In this document: positions 18,883 through 27,642 of the stretch, in pieces
How the letters are laid out: the number at the start of each line of letters is the position of its first letter
How positions within the stretch are numbered: the stretch's first letter is position 1
From: GCA-2717185 sp964474755
Lineage (GTDB): Bacteria > Pseudomonadota > Alphaproteobacteria > UBA8366 > GCA-2717185
NCBI GenBank assembly: GCA_964474755.1
Contig: CAYYUG010000017.1
Location: forward strand, 1-58,302
Direction: 5' to 3'
DNA length: 58,302 nucleotides
The notes under the pieces: generated by a model
What the model was told of the DNA's origin: nothing
Databases searched by the model: none
The model's input: the letters and a program-made list of their open reading frames with translations, nothing else
Position numbers and translations under genes: made by a program

Positions 18883-20490
18883 CTACATCTCTATCTCTTT
18901 GCTACCTTCGGATATTTCCGCCGCACTTTCTTCTTTCGCCAATCTCTCCAGCTCGGCGGCGCGCAGTTCCTCTTCAGTAAACCAGCCGGCCGCGACGCGG
19001 GCTTTCATGATCAAGTCATTCGCCTCAGATTCCCGGATTTCGAAGGATCCAAGGATACCCTCCTCTGGATCGGTGAGTTCGTCAGAGGCCAAGTCGGCGA
19101 AATCCTCCAACGTCTTAATCTCTCCTTGACCGAGTTTCACCAGCATTGGCGCTGTTAAGCCGGGTAGCATCGAGAGTTCATCAGTTACGCCGAGGTCGCG
19201 GCGCTCCTTGGTCAGCCGGGCGCTCTCTGCCTCCAGGAAATTTCGCGCGCGGTTTTGCAACTCTGCCGCCAGATCGCCGTCGAACCCTTCGATAGAAGAA
19301 ATATCCTCGATTGGTACATAGGCAACTTCCTCGACAGAGGAGAACCCTTCGGTGACGAGCAGGTGCGCGATGACCTCGTCAATGTCGAGTGCTTCGATGA
19401 AACGCGCGCTACGCGACAGGAATTCTTTCTGCCGCCGCTCCGATTCTTCTTCCTCGGTTAGGATATCGATATCCCATCCGGTTAGTATTGAAGCGAGCCG
19501 GACATTCTGGCCGCGGCGGCCGATTGCCAAGCTCAGCTGGTCGTCCGGTACGACTACCTCGATCTTGTTCTGATCCTCGTCCAATACGATCTTGGCCACT
19601 TCCGCCGGCGCCAAGGCGTTGACAACGAAGGTCGCTGGGTCTGGGGACCATGGGATGATGTCGATTTTCTCGCCCTGTAACTCGGAGACGACAGCTTGTA
19701 CCCGGCTGCCGCGCATGCCGACGCAGGCCCCGACCGGGTCGATGCTCCTGTCGTTCGAATGCACTGCGATCTTCGCCCGGCTTCCAGCATCGCGCGCTAC
19801 GGCGTCGATCTCAATAATGCCATCATAGATTTCTGGAACTTCCTGAGAGAACAGCTTGGCCATGAATTGAGGATGGGTGCGCGATAGAAAAATTTGAGGG
19901 CCACGCGGTTCTTGGCGCACATCGTAAATGTAGGCCCGGACGCGCTCATTACGGCGGAAATGTTCGCGGGGCAGAAATTCATCGCGGCGAAGGACTCCTT
20001 CCGCTTGGCCGAGATCAACCGTAACGTTACCGAACTCAACCCGTTTAACGAGGCCGTTCACGATCTCTCCGACGCGATCCTTGTATTCCTCGTACTGCCG
20101 TTCGCGTTCGGCCTCGCGCACGCGCTGTACGATGACCTGTTTTGCTGTTTGTGCGGCTATTCGGCCGAAATCAATTGGCGGCAACATATCGACGAGAAAA
20201 TCGCCTAGCACAGCATCAGCTTTACGATGGTGCGCCTGATCGACTGTCAGTTGTGTCGCCTCGTTCTCGACCACTTTGACGACTTCCAGATAGCGGGCCA
20301 TTTGGATACTGCCAGTCTTGCGATCGATCGTGGCGCGAATGTCGTGTTCCAAACCATATTTTGTGCGGCCTGCTTTTTGGATAGCTTGCTCCATAGCTTC
20401 GAGCACTTGCTCGCGGTCGATGCCCTTGTCCCGGGCGACTGCACTGGCGACCTGCAGAATTTCCATTGTCAAATTCGCAACGGCTTCCAT
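18883..20490 (-). CDS. nusA: Transcription termination/antitermination factor NusA
   Basis: 535-residue protein that binds RNA polymerase and modulates pausing, termination and rRNA antitermination. Order: N-terminal polymerase-binding domain (EILQVASAVARDKGIDREQVLEAM), S1, two KH domains (KIAVHSNDRSIDPVGACVG; LSLAIGRRGQNVRLAS) and C-terminal helical repeats of about 70 residues each. The ATG at 20490 is preferred because AGGA precedes it; a GTG seven codons upstream is open. It follows rimP after 26 bases. Confidence 0.96.
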   Translation of the reverse strand: MEAVANLTMEILQVASAVARDKGIDREQVLEAMEQAIQKAGRTKYGLEHDIRATIDRKTGSIQMARYLEVVKVVENEATQLTVDQAHHRKADAVLGDFLVDMLPPIDFGRIAAQTAKQVIVQRVREAERERQYEEYKDRVGEIVNGLVKRVEFGNVTVDLGQAEGVLRRDEFLPREHFRRNERVRAYIYDVRQEPRGPQIFLSRTHPQFMAKLFSQEVPEIYDGIIEIDAVARDAGSRAKIAVHSNDRSIDPVGACVGMRGSRVQAVVSELQGEKIDIIPWSPDPATFVVNALAPAEVAKIVLDEDQNKIEVVVPDDQLSLAIGRRGQNVRLASILTGWDIDILTEEEESERRQKEFLSRSARFIEALDIDEVIAHLLVTEGFSSVEEVAYVPIEDISSIEGFDGDLAAELQNRARNFLEAESARLTKERRDLGVTDELSMLPGLTAPMLVKLGQGEIKTLEDFADLASDELTDPEEGILGSFEIRESEANDLIMKARVAAGWFTEEELRAAELERLAKEESAAEISEGSKEIEM

Positions 20491-20516
20491 GTTCCTATCC
20501 GCCTCTCGCACGGTTT

Positions 20517-21005
20517 CTAATGTTGCGCTTCGCTGGCCAGGGCCAGCAATTCGTCATTCAAGATCAGTTTTGCTCGCTCTATATCCGCAAATGGGATAGC
20601 TACGCGCGTGTCTTCTGTATCTAGCTGCACCAAGTCATCCGTAAGGCCGGCGATCCGGCCACGGAAGCGCCGCTGTCCTTTTATCGAATGGCGAAGCTCA
20701 ATCTTCGCTTCCAGCCCGGCAAACCTAGTGTAATCCTTCGGTCGGGTCAGCGGTCGGTCCAACCCGGGTGAACTGACCTCTAGTGTATATCTTCCTTTAA
20801 TTGGGTCTTCCAAATCGAGCAGTGCCGAAATGGACCGGCTAATCGCGGCGCAATCTTCGACTGTCATCGTACTGTGATCCAGCTGTTCCGCCATGATCTG
20901 CAACGTTTGCCGCTGCGCTCCGGAAACGCTTACGCGCACCAGATCGAAACCCATACCTTGTAGGGTTGGCGTGATGATTGTTTCGACGCGCTTCGTAGGG
21001 TCCAA
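20517..21005 (-). CDS. rimP: Ribosome maturation factor RimP
   Basis: About 162 residues; a 30S assembly factor. Conserved segments are MTVEDCAAISRSISALLDLEDPI, YTLEVSSPGLDRPL and the C-terminal Sm-like part. The open frame extends to an ATG at 21056, but those 17 extra codons would be read through a perfect terminator hairpin and T-run (21028–21054) and have no counterpart in E. coli RimP. The TTG at 21005 aligns with the family N-terminus (DPTKRVETIITPTLQ), so I prefer it; its ribosome site is not ideal (GGGGGCGGAG close by). First gene of the nusA–infB operon. Confidence 0.88.
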   Translation of the reverse strand: MDPTKRVETIITPTLQGMGFDLVRVSVSGAQRQTLQIMAEQLDHSTMTVEDCAAISRSISALLDLEDPIKGRYTLEVSSPGLDRPLTRPKDYTRFAGLEAKIELRHSIKGQRRFRGRIAGLTDDLVQLDTEDTRVAIPFADIERAKLILNDELLALASEAQH

Positions 21006-21027
21006 ATCTCCGCCCCCGAACGGAATT

Positions 21028-21054
21028 AAAAAAGGGCGGGCACTGGGCCCACCC
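21028..21054 (-). terminator. Attenuator-like terminator in the rimP leader
   Basis: On the – strand GGGTGGGC (21054–21047) pairs with GCCCGCCC (21041–21034), 8 bp with one G·U, 5-base loop, followed directly by TTTTTT (21033–21028). A smaller hairpin, AACCG/CGGTT (21078–21063), precedes it. Both lie between a promoter and the likely rimP start. Confidence 0.75.
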
Positions 21055-21094
21055 ATGACATTAACCGAATGAACGGTTTATGGGATTACGAGGC

Positions 21095-21123
21095 TATTTA
21101 AGCCATATGGCGCGCTATCTCAA
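21095..21123 (-). promoter_or_regulatory. Sigma-70-type promoter for rimP–nusA–infB
   Basis: On the – strand TTGAGA (21123–21118), 17 bases, TAAATA (21100–21095), beginning two bases after the trmB stop. It would start RNA about 90 bases before the likely rimP start, giving a leader that contains two hairpins. Confidence 0.6.
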
Positions 21124-21124
21124 G

Positions 21125-21832
21125 CTATTTATCCGACCGAGTACGGCGGTTAAATTCCAGATAGATACTGGTTTCACCTCGCTGCGCTGCTTTTTCCTCG
21201 TATCTGGTCGTCGGCCAATCTGATGGTCGGGTTAGCCAATCCTTCGACGATTTTGCGCACCATTCGAAGGCGCCTTGCTGCAGTGTGTGGAACAATATCC
21301 AACGAACATAACCACGATGGTCGCTGGCCAGGCGAAGCCGTCCTCCATCCACAATGACCCTCGCCAATTCCGCGAGTGTATCCGGCGAGACAATCCGCCG
21401 CCGATGATGTCGTCGTTTTGGCCAGGGATCGGGGAACAGGATAAAACAGCGTTCAATCGAGCTGTCTGGAAGCGTTTCAATAAGTTGGCGAGCATCCGCT
21501 GCGTGAATTCGGATATTTTTGATGTCCGAAATCTCTATGGTTCGGACCAGGCGGGCTACGCCGTTAATAAAGGGTTCGCAACCGATGAACCCAATTTCGG
21601 GATGCGCCTTCGCTTGTGCCGCAAGATGCTCGCCGCTGCCAAACCCAACTTCAAGCCAAACGGTCTTGACTAGTGGTACGAACAAGCCAGATGGGTCTTC
21701 GTGGCGTTCTGACGACGCTATCGAAAGCTGCGGCAACAGCGTGGCTAAACGCTTCCGCTGCGCCTTTCGCAACGGGCGACCTAGCCGTCTACCATAGAGG
21801 ACCCGCCTATTTTTTTCTGGAGTTGGGGACAA
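21125..21832 (-). CDS. trmB: tRNA (guanine-46-N7)-methyltransferase TrmB
   Basis: 235-residue SAM-dependent methyltransferase making m7G46 in the tRNA variable loop. The SAM site LEVGFGSGEHLAAQA and family motif FPDPWPKRRHHRRRIV are clear, as is the C-terminal TRYEEKAAQRGE. The only plausible start is TTG at 21832, eight bases after the metK stop. It sits directly downstream of metK, which supplies its methyl donor. Length is normal. Confidence 0.94.
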   Translation of the reverse strand: MSPTPEKNRRVLYGRRLGRPLRKAQRKRLATLLPQLSIASSERHEDPSGLFVPLVKTVWLEVGFGSGEHLAAQAKAHPEIGFIGCEPFINGVARLVRTIEISDIKNIRIHAADARQLIETLPDSSIERCFILFPDPWPKRRHHRRRIVSPDTLAELARVIVDGGRLRLASDHRGYVRWILFHTLQQGAFEWCAKSSKDWLTRPSDWPTTRYEEKAAQRGETSIYLEFNRRTRSDK

Positions 21833-21840
21833 CGTTCCAG

Positions 21841-23031
21841 TCAGGTCAGGGCAGCTTTTAGGTCATCGACGAGATCGGTCCGTTCCCAAGAGAACCCACC
21901 ATCTTTTGTCGGTTCGCGGCCGAAATGACCGTAGGCCGACGTCGGTACATAGATTGGCCGGCTCAAATTCAGATGTTCGCGGATGTTGCGCGGGCTAAGA
22001 TCCATCACCTCCCCCACGGCATCGGCCAGCTTGTCATCCGACACTTTCCCGGTTCCCTTGGTGTTGATATAGACGGAAAGGGGTTTCGAGACCCCAATTG
22101 CGTAGGCAACTTGAATTTCGCAGCTGTCGGCAAGCCCGGCGGAAACAACGTTTTTTGCTACGTATCTAGCGGCATAAGCGGCCGAGCGGTCAACCTTCGA
22201 AGGGTCCTTTCCAGAAAAGGCACCGCCACCATGGGGCGCGGCACCGCCATAGGTATCGACAATGATTTTTCTGCCAGTGATTCCCGCATCACTATCCGGG
22301 CCGCCGATGACGAACCGGCCGGTGGGATTAACGTAAAATTCATCCTCAGGGCACATCCAACCATTTGGGAGGACTTCTTCGACGAAGGGGCGGACTATTT
22401 CGCGCACGTCCGATTGTTCCAGCGCTTCGTAATGTTGTGTCGAGACGACAATTGATGTGGCCCGCACTGGAATTCCGTTTTCGTAAAGTAGCGTGACTTG
22501 ACTTTTCGAATCCGGGCCCAATCCGAAAATTGCTTTAGTATGTCGGGCTTCCGCCATACGGCGCAGAATTTCGTGGCTATAATGAATTGCGGCTGGCATG
22601 AGAACATCGGTTTCGCGGCAGGCATAACCGAACATTAGCCCCTGATCGCCGGCTCCTTCATCCTTATTGCCGGCGGCGTCGACACCTTGCGCAATATCGA
22701 CTGACTGACCATGCAGGTGGCACTGAAAATCAAGGTTCTTCCAGTGAAATCCCTCCTGCTCATAGCCAATTTCACGCACAGCGTTTCGTACGATGTGTTC
22801 CAGCTTTTCCGTAGCAACCCGGCCTGACCGGTCGATTAGCCCTTGAGGCCCCCGAATCTCGCCAGCGAGAACGACTCGATTTGTTGTGCAAAGTGTTTCG
22901 CAGGCGACTCGGGAAAGAGGGTCGGTACCGAGGAAAAGGTCGACCACCTCGTCAGAAATGCGATCACTAACCTTGTCTGGATGACCTTCAGAAACCGACT
23001 CGCTAGTGAAAAGAAAATTGCCTTGTGCCAC
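21841..23031 (-). CDS. metK: S-adenosylmethionine synthetase MetK
   Basis: 396-residue enzyme that makes SAM from methionine and ATP. It has the N-terminal FTSESVSEGHPDKVSDRISD, the central GAGDQGLMFGYA and the glycine-rich P-loop-like GGGAFSGKDPSKVDRS. The start is GTG at 23031, right behind a very strong ribosome site (AAGGGAGGGGG). The open frame continues 76 codons upstream but that part is not MetK-like and overlaps a promoter. trmB follows immediately. Confidence 0.96.
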   Translation of the reverse strand: MAQGNFLFTSESVSEGHPDKVSDRISDEVVDLFLGTDPLSRVACETLCTTNRVVLAGEIRGPQGLIDRSGRVATEKLEHIVRNAVREIGYEQEGFHWKNLDFQCHLHGQSVDIAQGVDAAGNKDEGAGDQGLMFGYACRETDVLMPAAIHYSHEILRRMAEARHTKAIFGLGPDSKSQVTLLYENGIPVRATSIVVSTQHYEALEQSDVREIVRPFVEEVLPNGWMCPEDEFYVNPTGRFVIGGPDSDAGITGRKIIVDTYGGAAPHGGGAFSGKDPSKVDRSAAYAARYVAKNVVSAGLADSCEIQVAYAIGVSKPLSVYINTKGTGKVSDDKLADAVGEVMDLSPRNIREHLNLSRPIYVPTSAYGHFGREPTKDGGFSWERTDLVDDLKAALT

Positions 23032-23069
23032 GCCCCCCTCCCTTAATCCTATGGAAGTTGCCCTATATG

Positions 23070-23101
23070 AAAAACGCGCCCAAGTTTGAAGCGCGGGCGC
23101 G
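23070..23101 (-). terminator. Hairpin plus T-run overlapping the metK promoter start
   Basis: On the – strand CGCGCCC (23101–23095) and GGGCGCG (23081–23075) form a 7-bp perfect stem with a 13-base loop, followed by TTTTT (23074–23070). It lies about at the predicted metK transcription start, so it most likely stops read-through from the upstream lnt operon. Confidence 0.55.
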
Positions 23102-23102
23102 A

Positions 23103-23130
23103 CTATTAGCAGATTCACTACAGGCGTCAA
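23103..23130 (-). promoter_or_regulatory. Sigma-70-type promoter for metK
   Basis: On the – strand TTGACG (23130–23125), 16 bases, then TGC-TAATAG with an extended -10 TG; -10 at 23108–23103. It lies about 72 bases upstream of the metK GTG. Confidence 0.6.
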
Positions 23131-23690
23131 GGGACTAGATGCAGGAGCAAAATTAGCAAGAAATATGATAATTGGCGGTGTTGGCGAGCGCTTTGGTGAT
23201 ACCGCAATCCACTTTTCCACTGACAGTTTTCGACCTAGAATTAGTGGCGGGTGAAACACAGGCTTTCATGCATTGCCTAGAGTTCAGCTGCAAGGGGTAC
23301 CCTGGACGACCCTGCCGTTCCAAGTCCTGCCCCGCCGTATTTTCGTGTTTCCCGCTGGCATATCGTCAAAAAAATTGAAACTGGTACGTCTAGGATCCGA
23401 GATAGATTGAAGAGGCGACACGATCCAATAGGGTCGGCACCGCATTTGTAATTTTTGCAATTGTTAGAATTTTAGGCTGAGCACACTGCCTAATTTCTCT
23501 TGGTTCATCTCGAGATGCGTGCGCTGCAATCAAAGGCTGTTGCCAACGTCAACATTAAATGGATTGGGCCGACCGGCTCTGTAAACTCTTTTTTAATTCT
23601 ATTAGCTTGTTTCTTATTTATAACAATTTATCAGTTGTAATATGGGAGGAGCGAAATAACGCATAGTCGTGGTGGCGGAAACTCCAGCCA
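23131..23690. other. Gap between lnt and metK without a recognisable gene
   Basis: About 560 bases. I see no frame with protein-like composition, domain or ribosome site on either strand. In related gene orders a small XRE-type regulator often sits here; no trace of a helix-turn-helix sequence could be read. The part near lnt (23580–23650) is AT-rich. Confidence 0.5.
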
Positions 23691-25238
23691 TCAAATAATT
23701 TCAATTTTTTTTGCTTTCTGATTGTTATGTGGAATGAATATTAATGTTGCTGCTGTAAGTAATAAAATTATGTGAAACGGGACATCGCCCCAACTCGCGT
23801 ATGGGGTGACAGCGATTTCTTTAGGTAACCGGGTGTCGATAAAACCAGCGTAGTTAAGTGGCCGTTGTTGTAGGATTCGTCCATGAGGGTCAATGATCGC
23901 CGATATGCCCGAATAGGCGGCTCGGATCATTGGCAAACCTTCCTCAACCGCCCGGACTCGAGCTTGCGCTAGATGCTGATGCGGCCCGACGGAAATACCG
24001 TACCATGCATCGTTAGTGAGATTGAGTAGCCATGCGGGACGCTGCGATTTGTCTGTGACATGGCCGGGAAATATCACTTCGTAGCAGATAAGTGGACTAA
24101 AGGATGGCAGGCCGAGAATTGAAATTGTTTTGGTCCCCGGACCGGGCGTGAAGCCTTGTTTGCCATGTGTAATTTTATCGATGGGCAATAAGTTGGCCAG
24201 TGGCACATACTCGCCAAAAGGCACAAGGTGGAACTTGTCATAATGGGCGACGCTTTCGCCTTTCTCGTTTAGGGCAACCATCGCGTTAGCGACCTGCCTA
24301 CCGTTGTCGAGACGGCGCGGCACGCCGGTGATGAGTAAACCGCCTGACGGAACGATGGCCGACAATGTGCGACGTAGATTGGGGTTTACGCTGAGGAAGA
24401 ATGTAGCTGCGGTTTCCGGCCAGATAACATGGGTGACCCAGTTTGGCCGGTTCTCGTGACTGAGCTCGAGAAACTGACGAAGGTTTCGTTCTTGATAGGC
24501 GGGCGCCCATTTTTCTCTCTGGGGAATGTCCGACTGAACAATTCGTAGACCCACCCCATTTACATATGTAGCCGCCTGCGCAAATGACAGTCTTGCGGTA
24601 CCCCCTACCCAGATCAGCAGTGGCAAGGTAATGGCTAGGGCCACGATGCGCAGCGGTTTCCGGCCATCGGCCAAGGCCGCGGGGATGCAGGCGGAAAGAA
24701 CTACCGCGAGGCTGACGCCGTAAATCCCCACCAGTGCTGAAATTTGCACCAGCCCTTCGTTGCCAGCCCAGGCGTAGCCAATCAGATTCCAGGGAAAACC
24801 GGTTAAGATGTGACCGCGGAGCCATTCGCTGGCGACCCAAGCTAGTGCCAGACTGACTGCGCGACGAAAGGTCCCTTTTGCGAACCAGGCTAGCAATGTC
24901 GCTACACCGCAGAATATGGCGAGGAATGCTGGAAGCCCAGCACTGGCAAAGGGCAGCAGCCAGGCGAATTTGGAGGCAAACACAAGAAGTGCATTGCCGA
25001 TCCAATAAAGTCCAATGCCGAAGAAACCAAACCCGAACCACCAGCCGACTGCGAAGGCGGATAGTTTCCGCGACGCGCCATTGAGTAGCCAGACGAGTGG
25101 TGGAAACACTAGGAACAACAAAGGGAAAAGATAGGTTGGTGGTAATGCTAAGGTTGCGAACGCTCCCAAGATGAACGCCAAACCGCAGCGCCGCCACCCC
25201 ACCAGCTCCGCAACCCACTTAGCTGTAAGCGGGATCAA
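23691..25238 (-). CDS. lnt: Apolipoprotein N-acyltransferase Lnt
   Basis: 515-residue inner-membrane enzyme that adds the third acyl chain to lipoproteins. About six hydrophobic helices fill residues 1–210, followed by a periplasmic nitrilase-type domain with the catalytic triad: Glu near 275 (WPETAATFF), Lys near 335 (YDKFHLVPFGEY) and Cys near 385 (LICYEVIFPG), close to E. coli positions 267/335/387. A final hydrophobic helix ends the protein. The open frame begins with TTG at 25238, nine bases after corC; a GTG twelve codons later (VGWRRCG) has GGAG in front and may be the true start. Confidence 0.94.
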   Translation of the reverse strand: MIPLTAKWVAELVGWRRCGLAFILGAFATLALPPTYLFPLLFLVFPPLVWLLNGASRKLSAFAVGWWFGFGFFGIGLYWIGNALLVFASKFAWLLPFASAGLPAFLAIFCGVATLLAWFAKGTFRRAVSLALAWVASEWLRGHILTGFPWNLIGYAWAGNEGLVQISALVGIYGVSLAVVLSACIPAALADGRKPLRIVALAITLPLLIWVGGTARLSFAQAATYVNGVGLRIVQSDIPQREKWAPAYQERNLRQFLELSHENRPNWVTHVIWPETAATFFLSVNPNLRRTLSAIVPSGGLLITGVPRRLDNGRQVANAMVALNEKGESVAHYDKFHLVPFGEYVPLANLLPIDKITHGKQGFTPGPGTKTISILGLPSFSPLICYEVIFPGHVTDKSQRPAWLLNLTNDAWYGISVGPHQHLAQARVRAVEEGLPMIRAAYSGISAIIDPHGRILQQRPLNYAGFIDTRLPKEIAVTPYASWGDVPFHIILLLTAATLIFIPHNNQKAKKIEII

Positions 25239-25247
25239 CTTTCGCTG

Positions 25248-26174
25248 CTACGCATCGGCTGCCTGTGGCTTTGGCAGTTTGCGCGCGCGCAATCGTTTGA
25301 TCCTCCGGGGATCCGCGTCTAAAATTTCGAACTCTACACCCGAGGGCTTGTGAACTACCAGCTCTCCGCGCGATGGGATGCGGCCGGTTAAAGTGAACAA
25401 CAAGCCGCCTAGCGTATCGATATCCTCTTCGCGTTCTTCGTCGGTCAGTATCGCGCCGACGTGTTCTTCAAACTGCTCGATAGGAACGCGTGCGTCGGCG
25501 ATGACCGACCCCGGTGTGTTGCGGACGAGTTGGGGGCCTTGATCAGCATCGTGCTCGTCCTTGATCTCGCCAACGATTTGTTCCACTAGGTCTTCGATCG
25601 TGATGAGTCCGTCGATACCACCATATTCATCGACAACAAGGGCCATATGTAGTTGCGTCATCTGCATTTGCAGTAGCAGGTCCAGTACGGGCATGGTTGG
25701 CGCGACGAACAAAATTTTGCGGAGAATCCGGCGTAGGCTAAAACCACTTTCCTTGCCCATCTCGGGCAACACATCCTTGATGTGGACCATGCCGATAACA
25801 TCGTCCAACGTTTCTCGATAGACAGGCAAACGGGAATGTGCCTGGGTATTGATTAAGCCTACAAGGTCTAGTAGCGAAGTGTTAACCTCGACTGCACCGA
25901 TATCGACGCGTGGAACCATAACGTCGCGCGCAGTCAGGCCGCCCAGGTTCAGGATGTTTTCTATCAGCGCCCGCTCGCCCGGGTCGATAGATGCGACGCG
26001 TTCTTCATGTTCCTCGATAAGTTCTTCAAAGGTGTCCCGCAGGGCGGAATCGCCGTTCTTCGATCCGGTTAGCGAACGAATCCAGCTCCAAAAGTTCCCA
26101 CTTTTAAGAGAATTGGGATTCTTGTCAGTGGATACTTCCGCTGGGGATGAAAGTGAATGGGTGTTCTCACTCAT
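25248..26174 (-). CDS. corC: CBS-domain CorC/HlyC-family protein
   Basis: 308-residue cytosolic protein with an acidic N-terminus, two CBS domains (MVPRVDIGAVEVNTSL… about 85–150, and the second ending near 205, containing LVVDEYGGIDGLITIEDLVEQIVGEI) and a C-terminal CorC/HlyC transporter-associated domain (about 225–300). Members are linked to magnesium/cobalt efflux and are commonly annotated as hemolysin-like or TlyC; this one lacks the transmembrane DUF21 domain. The start overlaps the ybeY stop by four bases. The ybeY–corC–lnt order is conserved across proteobacteria. Confidence 0.9.
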   Translation of the reverse strand: MSENTHSLSSPAEVSTDKNPNSLKSGNFWSWIRSLTGSKNGDSALRDTFEELIEEHEERVASIDPGERALIENILNLGGLTARDVMVPRVDIGAVEVNTSLLDLVGLINTQAHSRLPVYRETLDDVIGMVHIKDVLPEMGKESGFSLRRILRKILFVAPTMPVLDLLLQMQMTQLHMALVVDEYGGIDGLITIEDLVEQIVGEIKDEHDADQGPQLVRNTPGSVIADARVPIEQFEEHVGAILTDEEREEDIDTLGGLLFTLTGRIPSRGELVVHKPSGVEFEILDADPRRIKRLRARKLPKPQAADA

Positions 26175-26671
26175 CTGGGCCTCGTCATCGGCCGGCCAGC
26201 ATAGGGGTCGACAATCCCGAGTGACAAAAGGAAGTCAATTTCTAGCGCTGCCATAGACGCCGCATCGGCCTCATCTTGATGGTCGTGTCCCAGCAGGTGG
26301 AGAAAGCCATGAACGAAGAGATGCTGGAAGTGGTCGGCGAAGGTTTTTTCCTGCGTTACTGCTTCCAGATACATCGTCTCGAAGGCTAGAACCACGTCGC
26401 CGAGTAGGCGCGGCATTCCGAGCATTACTTCGTCTTCTGCTGGAAACGATAGGATGTTGGTTGGTTGGTTTTTTTTTCGATAACGGTAATTAAGAGATTT
26501 CAAAAACGCGTCGTCGCCTAACACAAGGCTCAATTCCGCACCCAATTGGCCATCGCTAGTCTGACGCCATACGATATCTGCCGCTTTTTGTGCTAAGGCA
26601 GCTGCATTGGGCAGAGCATCATGCCAGCGGGGCGATTTGGTAATGATATCGACGCAGAGTCGCTCCGTCAT
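26171..26671 (-). CDS. ybeY: Endoribonuclease YbeY (16S rRNA maturation)
   Basis: 166-residue metallo-RNase with the defining zinc motif H-x3-H-x5-H in FVHGFLHLLGHDHQ (about 121–133) and the conserved RKKNQPTNILSFP. It takes part in 16S rRNA 3'-end processing and ribosome quality control. Overlaps of four bases with phoH before it and corC after it show tight coupling. Confidence 0.95.
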   Translation of the reverse strand: MTERLCVDIITKSPRWHDALPNAAALAQKAADIVWRQTSDGQLGAELSLVLGDDAFLKSLNYRYRKKNQPTNILSFPAEDEVMLGMPRLLGDVVLAFETMYLEAVTQEKTFADHFQHLFVHGFLHLLGHDHQDEADAASMAALEIDFLLSLGIVDPYAGRPMTRPR

Positions 26672-27642
26672 TTTGTGTCTTTCCGTGCCGGGTCCGCCGC
26701 ATCATAGGCCCTTATAATTTGCGCGACGAGCGGTGGCCGCACAACGTCAGCATCGGAGAAACGTACGAACCGAATGCCGGGAACGCCCTCCAGTGTCTCG
26801 ACAGCATCCTTCAATCCGGGCAGAGTTCCAGCAGGCAGATCGACTTGGCTTAGATCGCCAGTGATCACCATTCGGCTGTTATCGCCCAGTCGGGTGAGAA
26901 ACATCTTCATCTGCGTCGGTGTTGTGTTCTGCGCTTCATCGAGAATGACGAAAGCATTGGAAAGAGTGCGGCCGCGCATGAAGGCCAGGGGCGCTATTTC
27001 GAACTCGCCGTTAGCGATTCGACGGACGACTTGCTCGCCAGGCAGTGTGTCGTGCAGTGCGTCAAACAAGGGTCGAAGATAAGGATCGATCTTTTCCTGC
27101 ATATCGCCAGGTAGAAAACCCAAGCGCTCGCCGGCTTCAACCGCTGGTCGCGACAGGATGATGCGGTCGATTTTACCGGCGTTGAACATTTCCACTGCGG
27201 CGCAGACAGCGAGATAGGTCTTGCCTGTCCCGGCGGGACCGATTGCAAAAACCATATCGTTGTCCTGTATCGCCTTGATATAGCGATCCTGTGCCTTTGA
27301 GCGCGGGGCGATCCTTTTACGATGAATTTGGATAAGACCAGCCTCGCGGCCGGGTGCGTCCTCATGGGCCATGCGGACCACTGCGTCTATTAAACTCTCA
27401 TTTACGGACTCGCCATTTTTGATCTGCGTATAAAGATTGCGAAGTGCGGTTCGGGCGGTCTCCGCTGCGTCAGCGGGTCCGGCAATAGTGACGTGATTGC
27501 CGCGGCTCGCCAAGGAAACGTCCAATTGCTTTTCGATTCGCGCCAGGTGCTTGTCATGCGCGCCAAACAGCAGGGGCAGGAGACTATTGTCGTCGAATTG
27601 AATGTGGACCGACGCGGTCTCCGGACTGTTGAGCATGATCAA
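26668..27642 (-). CDS. ybeZ: PhoH-family ATPase (YbeZ)
   Basis: 324-residue PhoH-like P-loop protein with an N-terminal KH-like region and an ATPase core: Walker A AIGPAGTGKTYLAVCAA (about residue 132) and Walker B/sensor segments AFVILDEAQNTTPTQMKMFLTR and MVITGDLSQVDLP. It is believed to act with YbeY in RNA metabolism. Start overlaps the end of miaB by four bases. Confidence 0.93.
   Translation of the reverse strand: MIMLNSPETASVHIQFDDNSLLPLLFGAHDKHLARIEKQLDVSLASRGNHVTIAGPADAAETARTALRNLYTQIKNGESVNESLIDAVVRMAHEDAPGREAGLIQIHRKRIAPRSKAQDRYIKAIQDNDMVFAIGPAGTGKTYLAVCAAVEMFNAGKIDRIILSRPAVEAGERLGFLPGDMQEKIDPYLRPLFDALHDTLPGEQVVRRIANGEFEIAPLAFMRGRTLSNAFVILDEAQNTTPTQMKMFLTRLGDNSRMVITGDLSQVDLPAGTLPGLKDAVETLEGVPGIRFVRFSDADVVRPPLVAQIIRAYDAADPARKDTK

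Noticed and set aside
21057..21124. Extra N-terminal exten­sion of rimP and other upstream coding in the trmB–rimP gap
   Set aside because: The space is filled by a promoter and hairpins, and the in-frame extension crosses a terminator.
23032..23101. SAM riboswitch upstream of metK
   Set aside because: A stem with a T-run is present, but I could not match the loop and pseudoknot features of the SAM-II or SAM/SAH classes by eye. Only a covariance-model search could settle it.
24298..25218. 306-codon open frame on the – strand inside lnt
   Set aside because: It is an alternate frame of lnt on the same strand, without domains, and rich in Arg/Ser as shadows are; lnt itself has the full catalytic triad.
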